Made by a program: the position numbers and the translations under genes. The notes under the pieces are model-generated. The model saw only the letters and a program-made list of their open reading frames with translations, was not told the origin of the DNA and did no database searches. A stretch of 64,000 nucleotides of DNA from assembly GCF_007995155.1 (NCBI RefSeq), contig NZ_CP042593.1, forward strand, positions 1,840,001 to 1,904,000, read 5' to 3'. This DNA is from Cytobacillus dafuensis. GTDB lineage: Bacteria > Bacillota > Bacilli > Bacillales > Cytobacillaceae. This document shows positions 35,686 to 44,394 of the stretch, in pieces. Each line of letters begins with the position of its first letter. Position 1 is the stretch's first letter.

Positions 35686-35716
35686 AAAAAAGCAAGCATC
35701 CCGCTTGCTTTTTTAA
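35686..35716 (+). terminator. Terminator after dinB-like gene
   Basis: 12-bp stem AAAAAAGCAAGC/GCTTGCTTTTTT, loop ATCCC. Confidence 0.92.
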
Positions 35717-35771
35717 ATTTAATAATAGTTATCCAATACACACTCTTTCATATTAGGAAGAGTTAAAGCTC

Positions 35772-36004
35772 AGTGTTGATAATGCTATTTTGTTGTTGAT
35801 TGGAGCGGAAGGCGCGAGACTCCTCGAAAATGCTAACGCATTTTCTTCGTGCGGTGAGTATTCTAAGAAGTATATTCAATGTCCTGCGGGAGAAGCGAGT
35901 CAAAGGGAGACCCCGCAGGAGCGCTCTTCGACGAGGAGGCTTCCGGACCGCCCGCGGAAAGTGAGTGCCTGCAGTGGAAATCAACAGGGAAGTTTATCAT
36001 AGTA
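35772..36004 (+). repeat. Family A GC-rich repeat, full copy
   Basis: Core 35794-35986 bounded by TGTTGATT and AATCAACA; inner palindromes GTCCTGCGGG/CCCCGCAGG and GAAAATGC/GCATTTTC. Flanks carry GATAAT/TTATC. Nearly identical in outline to the copies at 53157 and 17996. Frames through it on both strands are not genes. Confidence 0.9.
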
Positions 36005-36126
36005 TGATATAAAATAACTAAAAATATTTCACCAAATCTTTCAAAATGATTTTAGCAAAAATATTCATTCATGATATAGTAATAGGTATATATGATCATT
36101 TCATAAATAGGAAGGGCGAAATTGTA

Positions 36127-37032
36127 GTGGAACAAAAAAGAGGGATATTATTAGAAAGTGGTACAAATGAATTAGAAATTGTTGAATTTGGAATTGGGAA
36201 GAATAAGTTTGGGATTAATGTTATTAAGGTAAAGGAAATTATCAACCCTGTCCAAATTATTCAAGTACCGCATGCACATAAAAATGTCGAAGGAATTATT
36301 GAACTGCGAGGAGAAGTATTGCCAGTTGTTAATGTAGCAACAGCACTTGGTTTCCCTCCATCAGAAAATCCTCATTTGGACAAATTTATTGTAGCTGAGT
36401 TTAATAAGCAGAAAATTGTTTTTCATGTACATAGTGTAACACAAATACATCGAATTTCATGGGATCAGATTGAAAAGCCATCAGAGATGTACCAAGGACC
36501 CGAAAGTCAAATCATCGGTGTGATAAAGCTTCATGGAGAAATGATTTTATTATTGGATTTTGAAAAGATTGTTGTAGAGATAAATCCGGAAACAGGAATA
36601 AATGTTCAACAGGTTCAGAAGCTGGGAAAACGTGAACGCTCAAATAAACGACTTGTCGTGGCAGAAGACTCACCATTATTACGAAAATTATTACATGATA
36701 CATTAAAGGAAGCGGGCTTTCAAAGTGTTGAGTTTTTCGAAAATGGCCGAGATGCATTACATTATTTGGAGAATATCGTTCAGTCAGGCAAGACAATTGA
36801 GCAAGAGGTGCAGCTAATTATTACTGATATCGAGATGCCACAAATGGATGGTCATCACTTAACGAAAAGGATTAAGAATAATAGCGAATTATCAAAAATT
36901 CCTGTAATCATTTTCTCTTCCTTAATCACAGACGATCTTCGACATAAAGGACAAATGGTGGGGGCTGATGCCCAAGTAAGTAAACCAGAAATAGCAGAAC
37001 TCGTATTATTAATCGATAAAATTGCTCTTTAA
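36127..37032 (+). CDS. cheV: CheV, chemotaxis coupling protein
   Basis: 301 residues: an N-terminal CheW domain (to about 165; VKEIINPVQIIQVPHAHKNVEGIIELRGEVLPVV) joined to a receiver domain (VVAEDSPLLRK, ITDIEMPQMDG with the phospho-Asp, and the late K in QVSKPE). CheV couples receptors to CheA and adapts by phosphorylation. The GTG at 36127 with AGGAAGGGCG upstream gives the usual CheV length; an ATG 27 codons earlier would add an unusual extension. cheV-ykyB adjacency matches B. subtilis. Confidence 0.95.
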   Translation: MEQKRGILLESGTNELEIVEFGIGKNKFGINVIKVKEIINPVQIIQVPHAHKNVEGIIELRGEVLPVVNVATALGFPPSENPHLDKFIVAEFNKQKIVFHVHSVTQIHRISWDQIEKPSEMYQGPESQIIGVIKLHGEMILLLDFEKIVVEINPETGINVQQVQKLGKRERSNKRLVVAEDSPLLRKLLHDTLKEAGFQSVEFFENGRDALHYLENIVQSGKTIEQEVQLIITDIEMPQMDGHHLTKRIKNNSELSKIPVIIFSSLITDDLRHKGQMVGADAQVSKPEIAELVLLIDKIAL

Positions 37033-37039
37033 TACATGG

Positions 37040-37076
37040 AAAAAAGCTAGTTACCCGAGGGTATCTAGCTTTTTTC
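37040..37076. terminator. Bidirectional terminator between cheV and ykyB
   Basis: AAAAAAGCTAG..TACCC / GGGTA..CTAGCTTTTTT stem with an internal T-T bulge. Confidence 0.88.
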
Positions 37077-37087
37077 ATTAAACCGTT

Positions 37088-37558
37088 TTAAAAATAGCTT
37101 TCTCCCAGCTTTTTAAAAACGGGTTTTTCATATTGGCGTTTCTTATGTTCAGGTTGTTCTTGGTTTTCTTTTAATCCTGTATAAAACATTAAAAGTTTTT
37201 TTGCTTGGTTTAGGGAGAGTGAGGCTTTTGGATTCCGAACATGTTCATTTAATCTTCCTAAATGTGGCAATTTCTCGAAATCAGCTTTAGAAGGTGGTAA
37301 ATGAAATAAATAGTCCCCACATTCAACAAGAACATCAGATTGCTGCTGACTAAATTTCGGATTACTTGAGAAGTGAAGCCCCACTTTTTTTGCTTTTCCT
37401 TCTTTAATCAGTTTTTGTAAAGCATCTTGCTTTAGTTTATATAAAAACTTTGGGTTTGGCGCCGTTTTTGCATGGCGATTAACGGTGAAGATTGCTTGTG
37501 AGAGGTTTTCAACCGTCGGGCGTAGATAATGAGGATGATCGTTCCTTTCCAAATTCAA
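37088..37558 (-). CDS. ykyB: YkyB-like protein
   Basis: 156 residues; PTVENLSQAIFTVNRHAKTAPNPK, SNPKFSQQQSDVLVECGDYLFH and the C-terminal PVFKKLGESYF agree with YkyB as I recall it. The TTG start at 37558 follows AAAGGAG; the frame's upstream TTG lies inside that ribosome site. The function of YkyB is not known. Its position after cheV is conserved. Confidence 0.9.
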   Translation of the reverse strand: MNLERNDHPHYLRPTVENLSQAIFTVNRHAKTAPNPKFLYKLKQDALQKLIKEGKAKKVGLHFSSNPKFSQQQSDVLVECGDYLFHLPPSKADFEKLPHLGRLNEHVRNPKASLSLNQAKKLLMFYTGLKENQEQPEHKKRQYEKPVFKKLGESYF

Positions 37559-37854
37559 TAGTAAGACTCCTTTCAAAAATGTTGAGGTATATCAATATTA
37601 TAACCCTATTATTCCAAAATTGAAAACAGAATAGAAGAGGTAGTTCATTTTCCTCTTGCTTTTGTTAAATAAATCAATCAATCTATGCCTTTTTATTCAT
37701 TTTATATTATAATAAAAAAACAATAGGGGAAATTTGTAAATAATACGTATTGTTTGTAAAAAGTACTCTAAATTTGGAAATCATTCAAAGCACCTTTTGA
37801 AAATTATATCATGGGATAGTTCTTATGGGGCTGATTTCGTATAAGGATGATTAG

Positions 37855-39954
37855 ATGGAAAAGTTACAGGAACTATTAACGACTGAATTAAATATTATTC
37901 ATACATCAAAGAAGATTGAAGGAATTATCTTTGAAATTATTCTTAATCATATTAAAGATATGGTCTTTATTATGAAGGTTGAAGCAGGAAAAAAATTTAG
38001 TTATCTATTTGCAAATGAGCCAGGATTAAAGCATGCAAATTTAACATTTGACTTCATCGGAAAAACGCTTGAAGAAGTTCTTCCATTCGAGATCGCTTAT
38101 CCTTTACAGAAGGAATATGAAAAAATTATTGAATCTAAAGAAACGGTGAAATTTTTTGATGAAATTTCTTTACCTGATGGTAGTAAGATTGTTGGTGAAT
38201 CATTTTTAACTCCTGTGTTGAATGAAAATAATGAGGTTCACTACGTCGTTTCGGTCACAAGGGATATTACAAGTACTTTAATTGAAAAGAAACGCTTAAT
38301 GGAGAGCGAGCAAAAATTTCGTTCCATAGTGGACCATAATTTAGACGGCATTTTAACTGTTAGTTTAAAAGGAATCATTCTTGAGGTAAACCCTGCTGCA
38401 AGCATATTTACTGGTTTTACTGGTAAGCAGCTGACCAATCGTTCAATCTTTGATTTAATTCCCGATCAAGAAGTGGAAGATTTTAAAGAACTTTTTCTAA
38501 AGACAAAGTATGGCTTTCCAAGTGAATCTCTTGACTGCCGATTTACTCATAGGAAGGGTAATAATATAACTATTCATGTTAAGACAGCACCTATTGTTAT
38601 TAATTCTGAAATAGTTGGCATTTATGTGATCATTCGTGACATTTCTGAGCAATCAAAAAATGCCGAAACTATAAAGTTTATGGCATTTCATGACCAGCTT
38701 ACAGGGTTATTAAATAGAAGAGCTTTATTGAGAGATCTGGAAGACAATATTTCAGAAGCAAAAAATGCTAAAAGAGAATTCGCACTCCTTTCGATTGATT
38801 TAGATCGGTTTAAATATTTAAATGATACTTTAGGTCATATTTTGGGTGATAAAATATTAATTAAAGTGGCTGAAAGACTTTCTGAAATTAGTCCTAACAA
38901 TTGCACAGCATACCGTCAAGGAGGAGACGAATTCATAATCCTTCTGCCTGAAACAGACCGGCAAAAAGCGAGTAGATTTGCTCGAAATATATTATTGAAA
39001 TTTTCGAGTTCATTTTATTTGAGCTCACAAGAATACTATATTTCACCGAGTATTGGTATTAGCATGTTTCCTAACGATGGCAGGGATGCCGAGACTCTAA
39101 TCAAAAATGCAGATGAGGCATTATTCCGAGTAAAAGAAAAAGGAAAAGCCCATTTCCAATTTTACCGTTCTGATATGAATTCCATATTTAAGAATGTGGT
39201 AGAACTGGAAACTCTTTTAAGAAAAGCTATTGAGCGTGAAGAATTGTCGCTTCACTATCAGCCTCAGGTCGATTTAACGACAAGGAAAATAAATAGTTTT
39301 GAAGCGTTGCTACGTTGGAACAATACTACGATTGGTAATATCCCTCCATCAGATTTTATTCCGTTAGCTGAGGATACTGGTTTAATCATTCCAATTGGTA
39401 ATTGGGTAATTGACACTGCATGTAAACAGATTCGCGATTGGTCAGAAAAAGGAACTGAGGAGTATAGGATAGCAATTAATATCTCACCAAAACAATTTCA
39501 ACAACATAGTTTACTTAGTATAATTCAACAGTCCATAGAAAAACATTGTATTAAACCAAATTTATTAGAGATTGAAATTACTGAGGGGGCCATGCAGGAT
39601 ACAAAGGACACAGCTCCTATTCTATCTGGATTAAAAGAACTTGGAGTATCCATATCTGTTGATGATTTTGGTACGGGCTATTCATCATTGAATTATTTAA
39701 AGAAATTTCCAATTGATGTTTTGAAAATTGATCAATCATTTGTTAGAGATATATTATCTAACGAAAAAGATGCAGCAATCACAACAACGATCATACATCT
39801 AGGGAAAAGCTTAGGAATGGAAGTCATTGCTGAAGGTGTTGAAACGGAAGAGCAGGCAAAATTTTTAAGGACTGCTAACTGCTTTAAAGCACAAGGTTTT
39901 TTGTACTCGAAACCGCTACCAGCAAAGGAAATTGAAAAAAACTATATTAGATAA
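37855..39954 (+). CDS. PAS-PAS-GGDEF-EAL cyclic di-GMP turnover protein
   Basis: 699 residues, no membrane helices. Two PAS units (about 30-145 and 150-270) precede a GGDEF domain with an intact GGDEF at 356-360 and the substrate segment LDRFKYLNDTLGH, then an EAL domain with FEALLRW (EAL at 483-485) and DDFGTGYSSLNYL. Both active sites look complete, so it may make and degrade cyclic di-GMP under PAS control. AAGGA lies 7 nt before the ATG. It takes the place of ykuC-ykuD in the B. subtilis order and is a local insertion. Confidence 0.92.
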   Translation: MEKLQELLTTELNIIHTSKKIEGIIFEIILNHIKDMVFIMKVEAGKKFSYLFANEPGLKHANLTFDFIGKTLEEVLPFEIAYPLQKEYEKIIESKETVKFFDEISLPDGSKIVGESFLTPVLNENNEVHYVVSVTRDITSTLIEKKRLMESEQKFRSIVDHNLDGILTVSLKGIILEVNPAASIFTGFTGKQLTNRSIFDLIPDQEVEDFKELFLKTKYGFPSESLDCRFTHRKGNNITIHVKTAPIVINSEIVGIYVIIRDISEQSKNAETIKFMAFHDQLTGLLNRRALLRDLEDNISEAKNAKREFALLSIDLDRFKYLNDTLGHILGDKILIKVAERLSEISPNNCTAYRQGGDEFIILLPETDRQKASRFARNILLKFSSSFYLSSQEYYISPSIGISMFPNDGRDAETLIKNADEALFRVKEKGKAHFQFYRSDMNSIFKNVVELETLLRKAIEREELSLHYQPQVDLTTRKINSFEALLRWNNTTIGNIPPSDFIPLAEDTGLIIPIGNWVIDTACKQIRDWSEKGTEEYRIAINISPKQFQQHSLLSIIQQSIEKHCIKPNLLEIEITEGAMQDTKDTAPILSGLKELGVSISVDDFGTGYSSLNYLKKFPIDVLKIDQSFVRDILSNEKDAAITTTIIHLGKSLGMEVIAEGVETEEQAKFLRTANCFKAQGFLYSKPLPAKEIEKNYIR

Positions 39955-39979
39955 TAAAAAAAATACAATAAAAAGCAGC

Positions 39980-40012
39980 AAAACCACATCTATGAATGGA
40001 TGTGGTTTTTAA
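39980..40012 (+). terminator. Terminator of the GGDEF-EAL gene
   Basis: 11-bp stem AAAACCACATC/GATGTGGTTTT plus T. Confidence 0.9.
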
Positions 40013-40053
40013 ATTCAGTTATTTTTACATATAATTATTATTTGATTTTCCCT

Positions 40054-40920
40054 CTATTCAGACAATAGTGTAAAAACAGTTAGCTCAGGCTTAGATAGAA
40101 ATCTAAAGGGCAAACGCGTGGTGCCAATACCTCTGTTGACATATAGAGTCAGTGGTGTATCTCCAATTTCGTAAAAGCCTTCATGATATATTTCTGCAAA
40201 TGGAGGTTTAACGAGAGCACCGATAAATGGAATCTTTACTTGTCCTCCATGGCTATGGCCGCTTAACTGTAACTGAATATTGAATTCTTTCGCCTCGTCA
40301 GCTAAATCAGGGGCATGAGATAAGAGAATTTTGAAAGAATCTTCTGGAACTCCATTTAATGCAGTCATGAGATCAGGTTTACCAAGCATTGCGTCGTCAA
40401 TTCCAATTATATAAATAGCACTTCCATCTAGTAGTGTAATTTTCTGATTGCTATTTTGCAGCAGCTTGAACTCTGCTTGTTCCATAATCGATTTATAAAT
40501 ATTTGATCCATATCCTCCATGATCGTGATTTCCATAAATAGCAAATTTACCGAAAGGTGCATAAAGTTTTTTGAGCAAAGGAATTAATTGATTTCCTTCT
40601 TGATACTTATTTGGTGCATCCATTAAATCACCAGTAAAGAAAATAATATCAGGCTTTAATTTATTTATTTTTTCGATAAGCTCAATTAATTGCTGTCTAT
40701 CATACTGGAAGCCTAAATGCGTATCACTGAACTGAACGATTTTGAAGTCATTAAAGCTTTTGGGGATTGATTTCTTAACTATTGTATGATGGTTTATATC
40801 TAAAAGCATCGGCTCAATGTGACCAGCATAATAATAGCCTCCAGCTCCTACCCCAGCCACTGTAAAAAGCGAGCCGAATACTCTTTTTAAAAAGGATCTT
40901 CTAGTCACTTTTTTTGCCAT
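40054..40920 (-). CDS. ykuE: YkuE-like Tat-exported metallophosphoesterase
   Basis: 288 residues. The N-terminal TRRSFLKR followed by a hydrophobic stretch is a twin-arginine signal. The metallophosphoesterase motifs are FSDTHLG, GDLMD, GNHDHGG and SGHSHGGQ, binding two metals. B. subtilis YkuE is a Tat substrate of the cell wall. The ATG at 40920 is the start; the longer frame begins with a TTG four codons earlier. It is divergent from fadH, as in the yku order. Confidence 0.93.
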   Translation of the reverse strand: MAKKVTRRSFLKRVFGSLFTVAGVGAGGYYYAGHIEPMLLDINHHTIVKKSIPKSFNDFKIVQFSDTHLGFQYDRQQLIELIEKINKLKPDIIFFTGDLMDAPNKYQEGNQLIPLLKKLYAPFGKFAIYGNHDHGGYGSNIYKSIMEQAEFKLLQNSNQKITLLDGSAIYIIGIDDAMLGKPDLMTALNGVPEDSFKILLSHAPDLADEAKEFNIQLQLSGHSHGGQVKIPFIGALVKPPFAEIYHEGFYEIGDTPLTLYVNRGIGTTRLPFRFLSKPELTVFTLLSE

Positions 40921-41078
40921 AGTTATTACCAACCTATCTATTAATAAATACCTTATAATACTATCAAACTCTGAACCTAAAAAGAAGGGTAAGTATTATA
41001 GATTTTTTATGAAAGTAAAATCTTTTTTATGATAATAAAAATAATTGTTCGAATATTCACGAAAAAATGGTAAAATAA

Positions 41079-41096
41079 GAAATGAATAGTCATTCA
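41079..41096 (+). promoter_or_regulatory. FadR operator upstream of fadH
   Basis: GAAATGAATAGTCATTCA matches 16 of 18 positions of the B. subtilis FadR consensus TGAATGANTANTCATTCA. It sits between a TAAAAT -10 candidate (41071-41076) and the ribosome site. FadR would repress until long-chain acyl-CoA appears. Confidence 0.85.
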
Positions 41097-41114
41097 TAAT
41101 AGGGGGCGAAAATC

Positions 41115-41879
41115 ATGAAAGGTAAAGTTGTCATTGTTACTGGCGGTTCAAGCGGCATGGGAAAATACATGGCAAAGCGTTTTGCCGAAGCAAATGCATC
41201 AGTCGTCATAACTGGAAGAACAATTGAACGCTTAGAGGAAGCAAAAAAAGAGATTGAAACATATTCAGGACAAGTGTTGACAGTTCAAATGGATGTAAGA
41301 GAAATAGAGCATGTTAAGCATATGGTTGCAGAAACCATTCGTACATTTGGGCGTATAGATCATCTTATTAATAATGCTGCGGGTAATTTTATTTGTCCAG
41401 CTGAAAAACTAAGTGCAAATGGTTGGAATTCGGTCATAAATATTGTCTTGAATGGGACATTTTATTGCTCAAGTGAAGTCGGAAAATATTGGATTGAAAA
41501 TGGAATTAAGGGAAGTATAATTAATATGGTTGCTACATATGCATGGGATGCGGGTGCTGGTGTCATTCATTCCGCTGCAGCAAAAGCTGGTGTATTGTCA
41601 ATGACAAGAACCTTAGCGGTAGAATGGGGAAGAAAATACGGAATAAGAGTAAATGCTATTGCGCCTGGTCCAATAGAGCGTACTGGTGGTGCTGATAGAC
41701 TATGGGAATCTGAAGAGGCGGCAATTCGAACAATCAATAGTGTTCCATTAGGAAGACTTGGAAAACCAGAGGAAATAGCCGAATTAGCTTATTTTTTATT
41801 ATCCAATCATGCAGCTTATATCAATGGAGAATGTATTACAATGGATGGAGGACAATGGTTGAATCAATTTCCATTCTAA
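41115..41879 (+). CDS. fadH: FadH, 2,4-dienoyl-CoA reductase (SDR family)
   Basis: 254 residues, the length of B. subtilis FadH (YkuF). NADPH-binding GGSSGMGKYMA, NNAAGNF, and the SDR catalytic region; the usual Tyr of YxxxK is replaced here by HSAAAKAG, as in the dienoyl-CoA reductase branch. It reduces 2,4-dienoyl-CoA during unsaturated fatty-acid oxidation. GGGGGCG precedes the ATG. A FadR box lies just upstream. Confidence 0.92.
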   Translation: MKGKVVIVTGGSSGMGKYMAKRFAEANASVVITGRTIERLEEAKKEIETYSGQVLTVQMDVREIEHVKHMVAETIRTFGRIDHLINNAAGNFICPAEKLSANGWNSVINIVLNGTFYCSSEVGKYWIENGIKGSIINMVATYAWDAGAGVIHSAAAKAGVLSMTRTLAVEWGRKYGIRVNAIAPGPIERTGGADRLWESEEAAIRTINSVPLGRLGKPEEIAELAYFLLSNHAAYINGECITMDGGQWLNQFPF

Positions 41880-42124
41880 TTTTGAAAATGATAAGGCATA
41901 TTCAATTGAAGATATTCTATATCTTAGGTAAGAGGAGGAATTTCTTCGAGCACACCATACGGTTTGTTTTTTAATTTTCGGACACAATTGCAGCTGTTTA
42001 TGTAATAAGGAAATATCAGTTATTCCATTAAAGGGCAGTGGAACAAGTCAGATTAAATTCATAATCGAATTTGACTTATCAATTTATTAATTGTAAAATA
42101 TTCTTAATTTTCAATACGTAATAA

Positions 42125-42422
42125 TCGGCTATGAAGAGAAGAGTAATTTTGATTAATTATTTTCAGAGAGCTCCGGTAGGTGAAAAGGAGTAATAATAGT
42201 CTTAATGAAAAAAGACTTGGAGCTTCGCACGGATTTAAGATTTTTCTTAATGATGTTGCGACGGGATCTCCCGTTATAGAGATAGGGTATAATCAATAAT
42301 TTAAATTGCCGTACCCGAAAAGGTTGATATGGTGACATATCAATAAACTGAGGTGGTACCACGGAGCTATAAACTCTCGTCCTCAAGATGAATAATCTTG
42401 GGGGTGAGAGTTTTTTTGTTGT
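42125..42422 (+). ncRNA. T-box leader, probably lysine-specific
   Basis: Starts with GAAGAGAAGAGTA, has the AGAGAGCTCCGGTAGGTGAA stem-I core, and ends with the T-box sequence AGGTGGTACCACGG (42350-42363) and a terminator (AAACTCTC/GAGAGTTT plus T7, 42370-42418). The specifier is most likely the AAA(G) in the TGAAAAAAGACTTGG region (42206-42220), which fits the lysyl-tRNA synthetase it precedes. Uncharged tRNA would stabilise the antiterminator. Confidence 0.92.
42370..42419 (+). terminator. Regulated terminator of the T-box
   Basis: Outer stem AAACTCTC/GAGAGTTT, inner CCTCAAGAT/AATCTTGGGG, tail of seven T. Confidence 0.88.
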
Positions 42423-42484
42423 TTACAAGGAACAATCCATTAATTTATAAACTTATAAAAAGCTAAAAGAATGGAGTGAAATGT

Positions 42485-43945
42485 ATGATTAATGAACAAA
42501 CAGAGGGTAGAATTAAGAAATTAGAGACATTAAAATCGCAGGGGATTTCAGTATACCCAGAAAGGTTTTCCACTAATTATGAACTTTTTGAAGCCTCTCA
42601 GCTTGAAGACGGTACTTCTGGTGTCCGAGTAGCGGGAAGAATAATGAGTATTAGAAATTTCAACAAATTAATTTTCATTACCATTTCAAACATTCAAGGC
42701 AGTTTACAACTTCTTTTAAAAAGGGATGAGGTTGGCCAGATACCGTTTGAACAATTTAATGATTTATTAGATATAGGAGATTTTATTGGCGTGGCAGGTC
42801 GGATGTATACTACCAAGACGGAAGAAAAAACATTACGTATCGAAAGCTATGTTTTTCTTGGGAAAGCATTGCGAAGTCTTCCAGAAAAATGGCACGGCTT
42901 AAGCAATATTGAACTTCGATATAGACAGCGTTACTTAGATTTAATGATGACAAAAGACACACAAAATCGATTACTGTCTAGGAGCAAAATGGTACGGGCG
43001 ATTCGTAGATTTTTTGAGGATCAAGAATTCCTGGAAGTAGAAACGCCAGTGTTACAACATACTTCCTCGGGTGCAATTGCGAAACCTTTTAGGACTTATC
43101 ATAATTCTTTGGATACTGAATTAAACTTACGGATTGCTCCGGAAACTTATTTGAAAAGGCTAATCGTAGGTGGTTTTACGAAAGTATTTGAATTTGCAAA
43201 GTGCTTTAGGAACGAAGGGATAAGTCCTCAACATCTTCAAGAATTTACTATGGTCGAAGGATACGCAGCATACTGGAATTATGAAGATACAATGAAATTA
43301 ATGCGTGAGATGATATTGTATATTCTAAGGCAAACTTTTAATACCACGACTATTACAATAAAAGGACAAACTATTGACTTTTCACTTGAATGGGAAGTTA
43401 TCTCCTTCAGGGATTTAATTTTCAATGAAACAGGAATAGATATAAACCTTTATCCTAACGTAAAAGATTTATTGCAAGAAACGAAAAAAAGAAATATTGA
43501 CCTAGATCATTCTGAAATTAATTCTATAGGAAGAGGTAGTTTCATTGATTTACTTTATATAAAAACGTGCCGACCTCAACTTGTAAAACCAACATTTTTA
43601 ATCCAACATCCTATTGATTTATCACCACTCGCTAGAGCTAATGATGGGGATCAAACTCTTACTGACCGTTTCCAATTAGTCGTAAACGGTGCAGAAATTA
43701 TTAATGCTTATTCTGAACTTGTTGATCCAATTGAACAAAGAAAAAGATTGGAAGATCAAGCCATTTTAAAAAGCAATGGGGATTTAGAAGCTATGGAGAT
43801 GGATGAAGATTATTTAACAGCTATGGAATATGGGATGCCTCCTATTTCTGGATGGGGATTTGGAATTGAAAGGTTATTAATGATACTAACGGATAGTGAT
43901 TCAATTAAAGAATGTACATTATTCCCTTTAACGAAAAAGTTATAG
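42485..43945 (+). CDS. Second, divergent class II lysyl-tRNA synthetase
   Basis: 486 residues. An OB-fold anticodon domain (about 50-150) is followed by the class II core: motif 1 at LEVETPVL, motif 2 FRNEGISPQHLQEFTMVEGYAAY, motif 3 GWGFGIERLLMIL. The housekeeping LysRS normally reads ...TRHNPEFTM.E.YxAY and GxGIGIDRL; here SPQHLQEF and GWGFGIERL differ, so this is a paralogue, not lysS. The ATG at 42485 follows GGAG by 8 nt. The T-box leader ties its expression to lysine starvation or tRNA charging. It could be a stress or inhibitor-tolerant synthetase; inferred only. Confidence 0.85.
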   Translation: MINEQTEGRIKKLETLKSQGISVYPERFSTNYELFEASQLEDGTSGVRVAGRIMSIRNFNKLIFITISNIQGSLQLLLKRDEVGQIPFEQFNDLLDIGDFIGVAGRMYTTKTEEKTLRIESYVFLGKALRSLPEKWHGLSNIELRYRQRYLDLMMTKDTQNRLLSRSKMVRAIRRFFEDQEFLEVETPVLQHTSSGAIAKPFRTYHNSLDTELNLRIAPETYLKRLIVGGFTKVFEFAKCFRNEGISPQHLQEFTMVEGYAAYWNYEDTMKLMREMILYILRQTFNTTTITIKGQTIDFSLEWEVISFRDLIFNETGIDINLYPNVKDLLQETKKRNIDLDHSEINSIGRGSFIDLLYIKTCRPQLVKPTFLIQHPIDLSPLARANDGDQTLTDRFQLVVNGAEIINAYSELVDPIEQRKRLEDQAILKSNGDLEAMEMDEDYLTAMEYGMPPISGWGFGIERLLMILTDSDSIKECTLFPLTKKL

Positions 43946-44063
43946 TAGCACTATATATTCTTATCATAAGGAAATGTGCAACCCTGATAATACTACCTAA
44001 TTGATCATACAATCCTTTATTCCGTAAGGGACCTTTAATGGAATAAGTAATTCATACAGATTC

Positions 44064-44097
44064 AAAACCCCAGAACCATTAGGATCTGGGGTTTTCA
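44064..44097 (+). terminator. Terminator after the LysRS gene
   Basis: 11-bp stem AAAACCCCAGA/TCTGGGGTTTT. A weaker hairpin ending GTGGGTTTTTTT follows at 44190-44219. The rest of the 450-bp gap up to aspA holds no gene that I can see. Confidence 0.85.
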
Positions 44098-44394
44098 CTG
44101 TTTAAATACAGTGCTAGATGCAGTGCTAATTACATTGTTATTTCTATACCTAATTCAGTTGTGATTCAAGGTTTTCTCTCCCTAAACGGAACCCCTTAAC
44201 TTGTTTCGTGGGTTTTTTTAATGTTCATTACTAAAGAAACTGAAAAAGTATTGAGAAAATTTTAGTATTTTTTTACTATTCAAAAATTATAAGTAAATGA
44301 AAAACTAACGGAAAAAGTTCAGAATTAGTAGTATACTATAGCCGTGGGGAGCTGTTAACTTCTCATTCATTCATTAATGTAATTAGGAGTGTTT

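Noticed and set aside
35763..36002. Overlapping frames on both strands in the family A repeat (also at 17985-18188 and 53116-53374)
   Set aside because: Same frames recur in each GC-rich repeat copy and on both strands; a by-product of few stop codons in GC-rich DNA.
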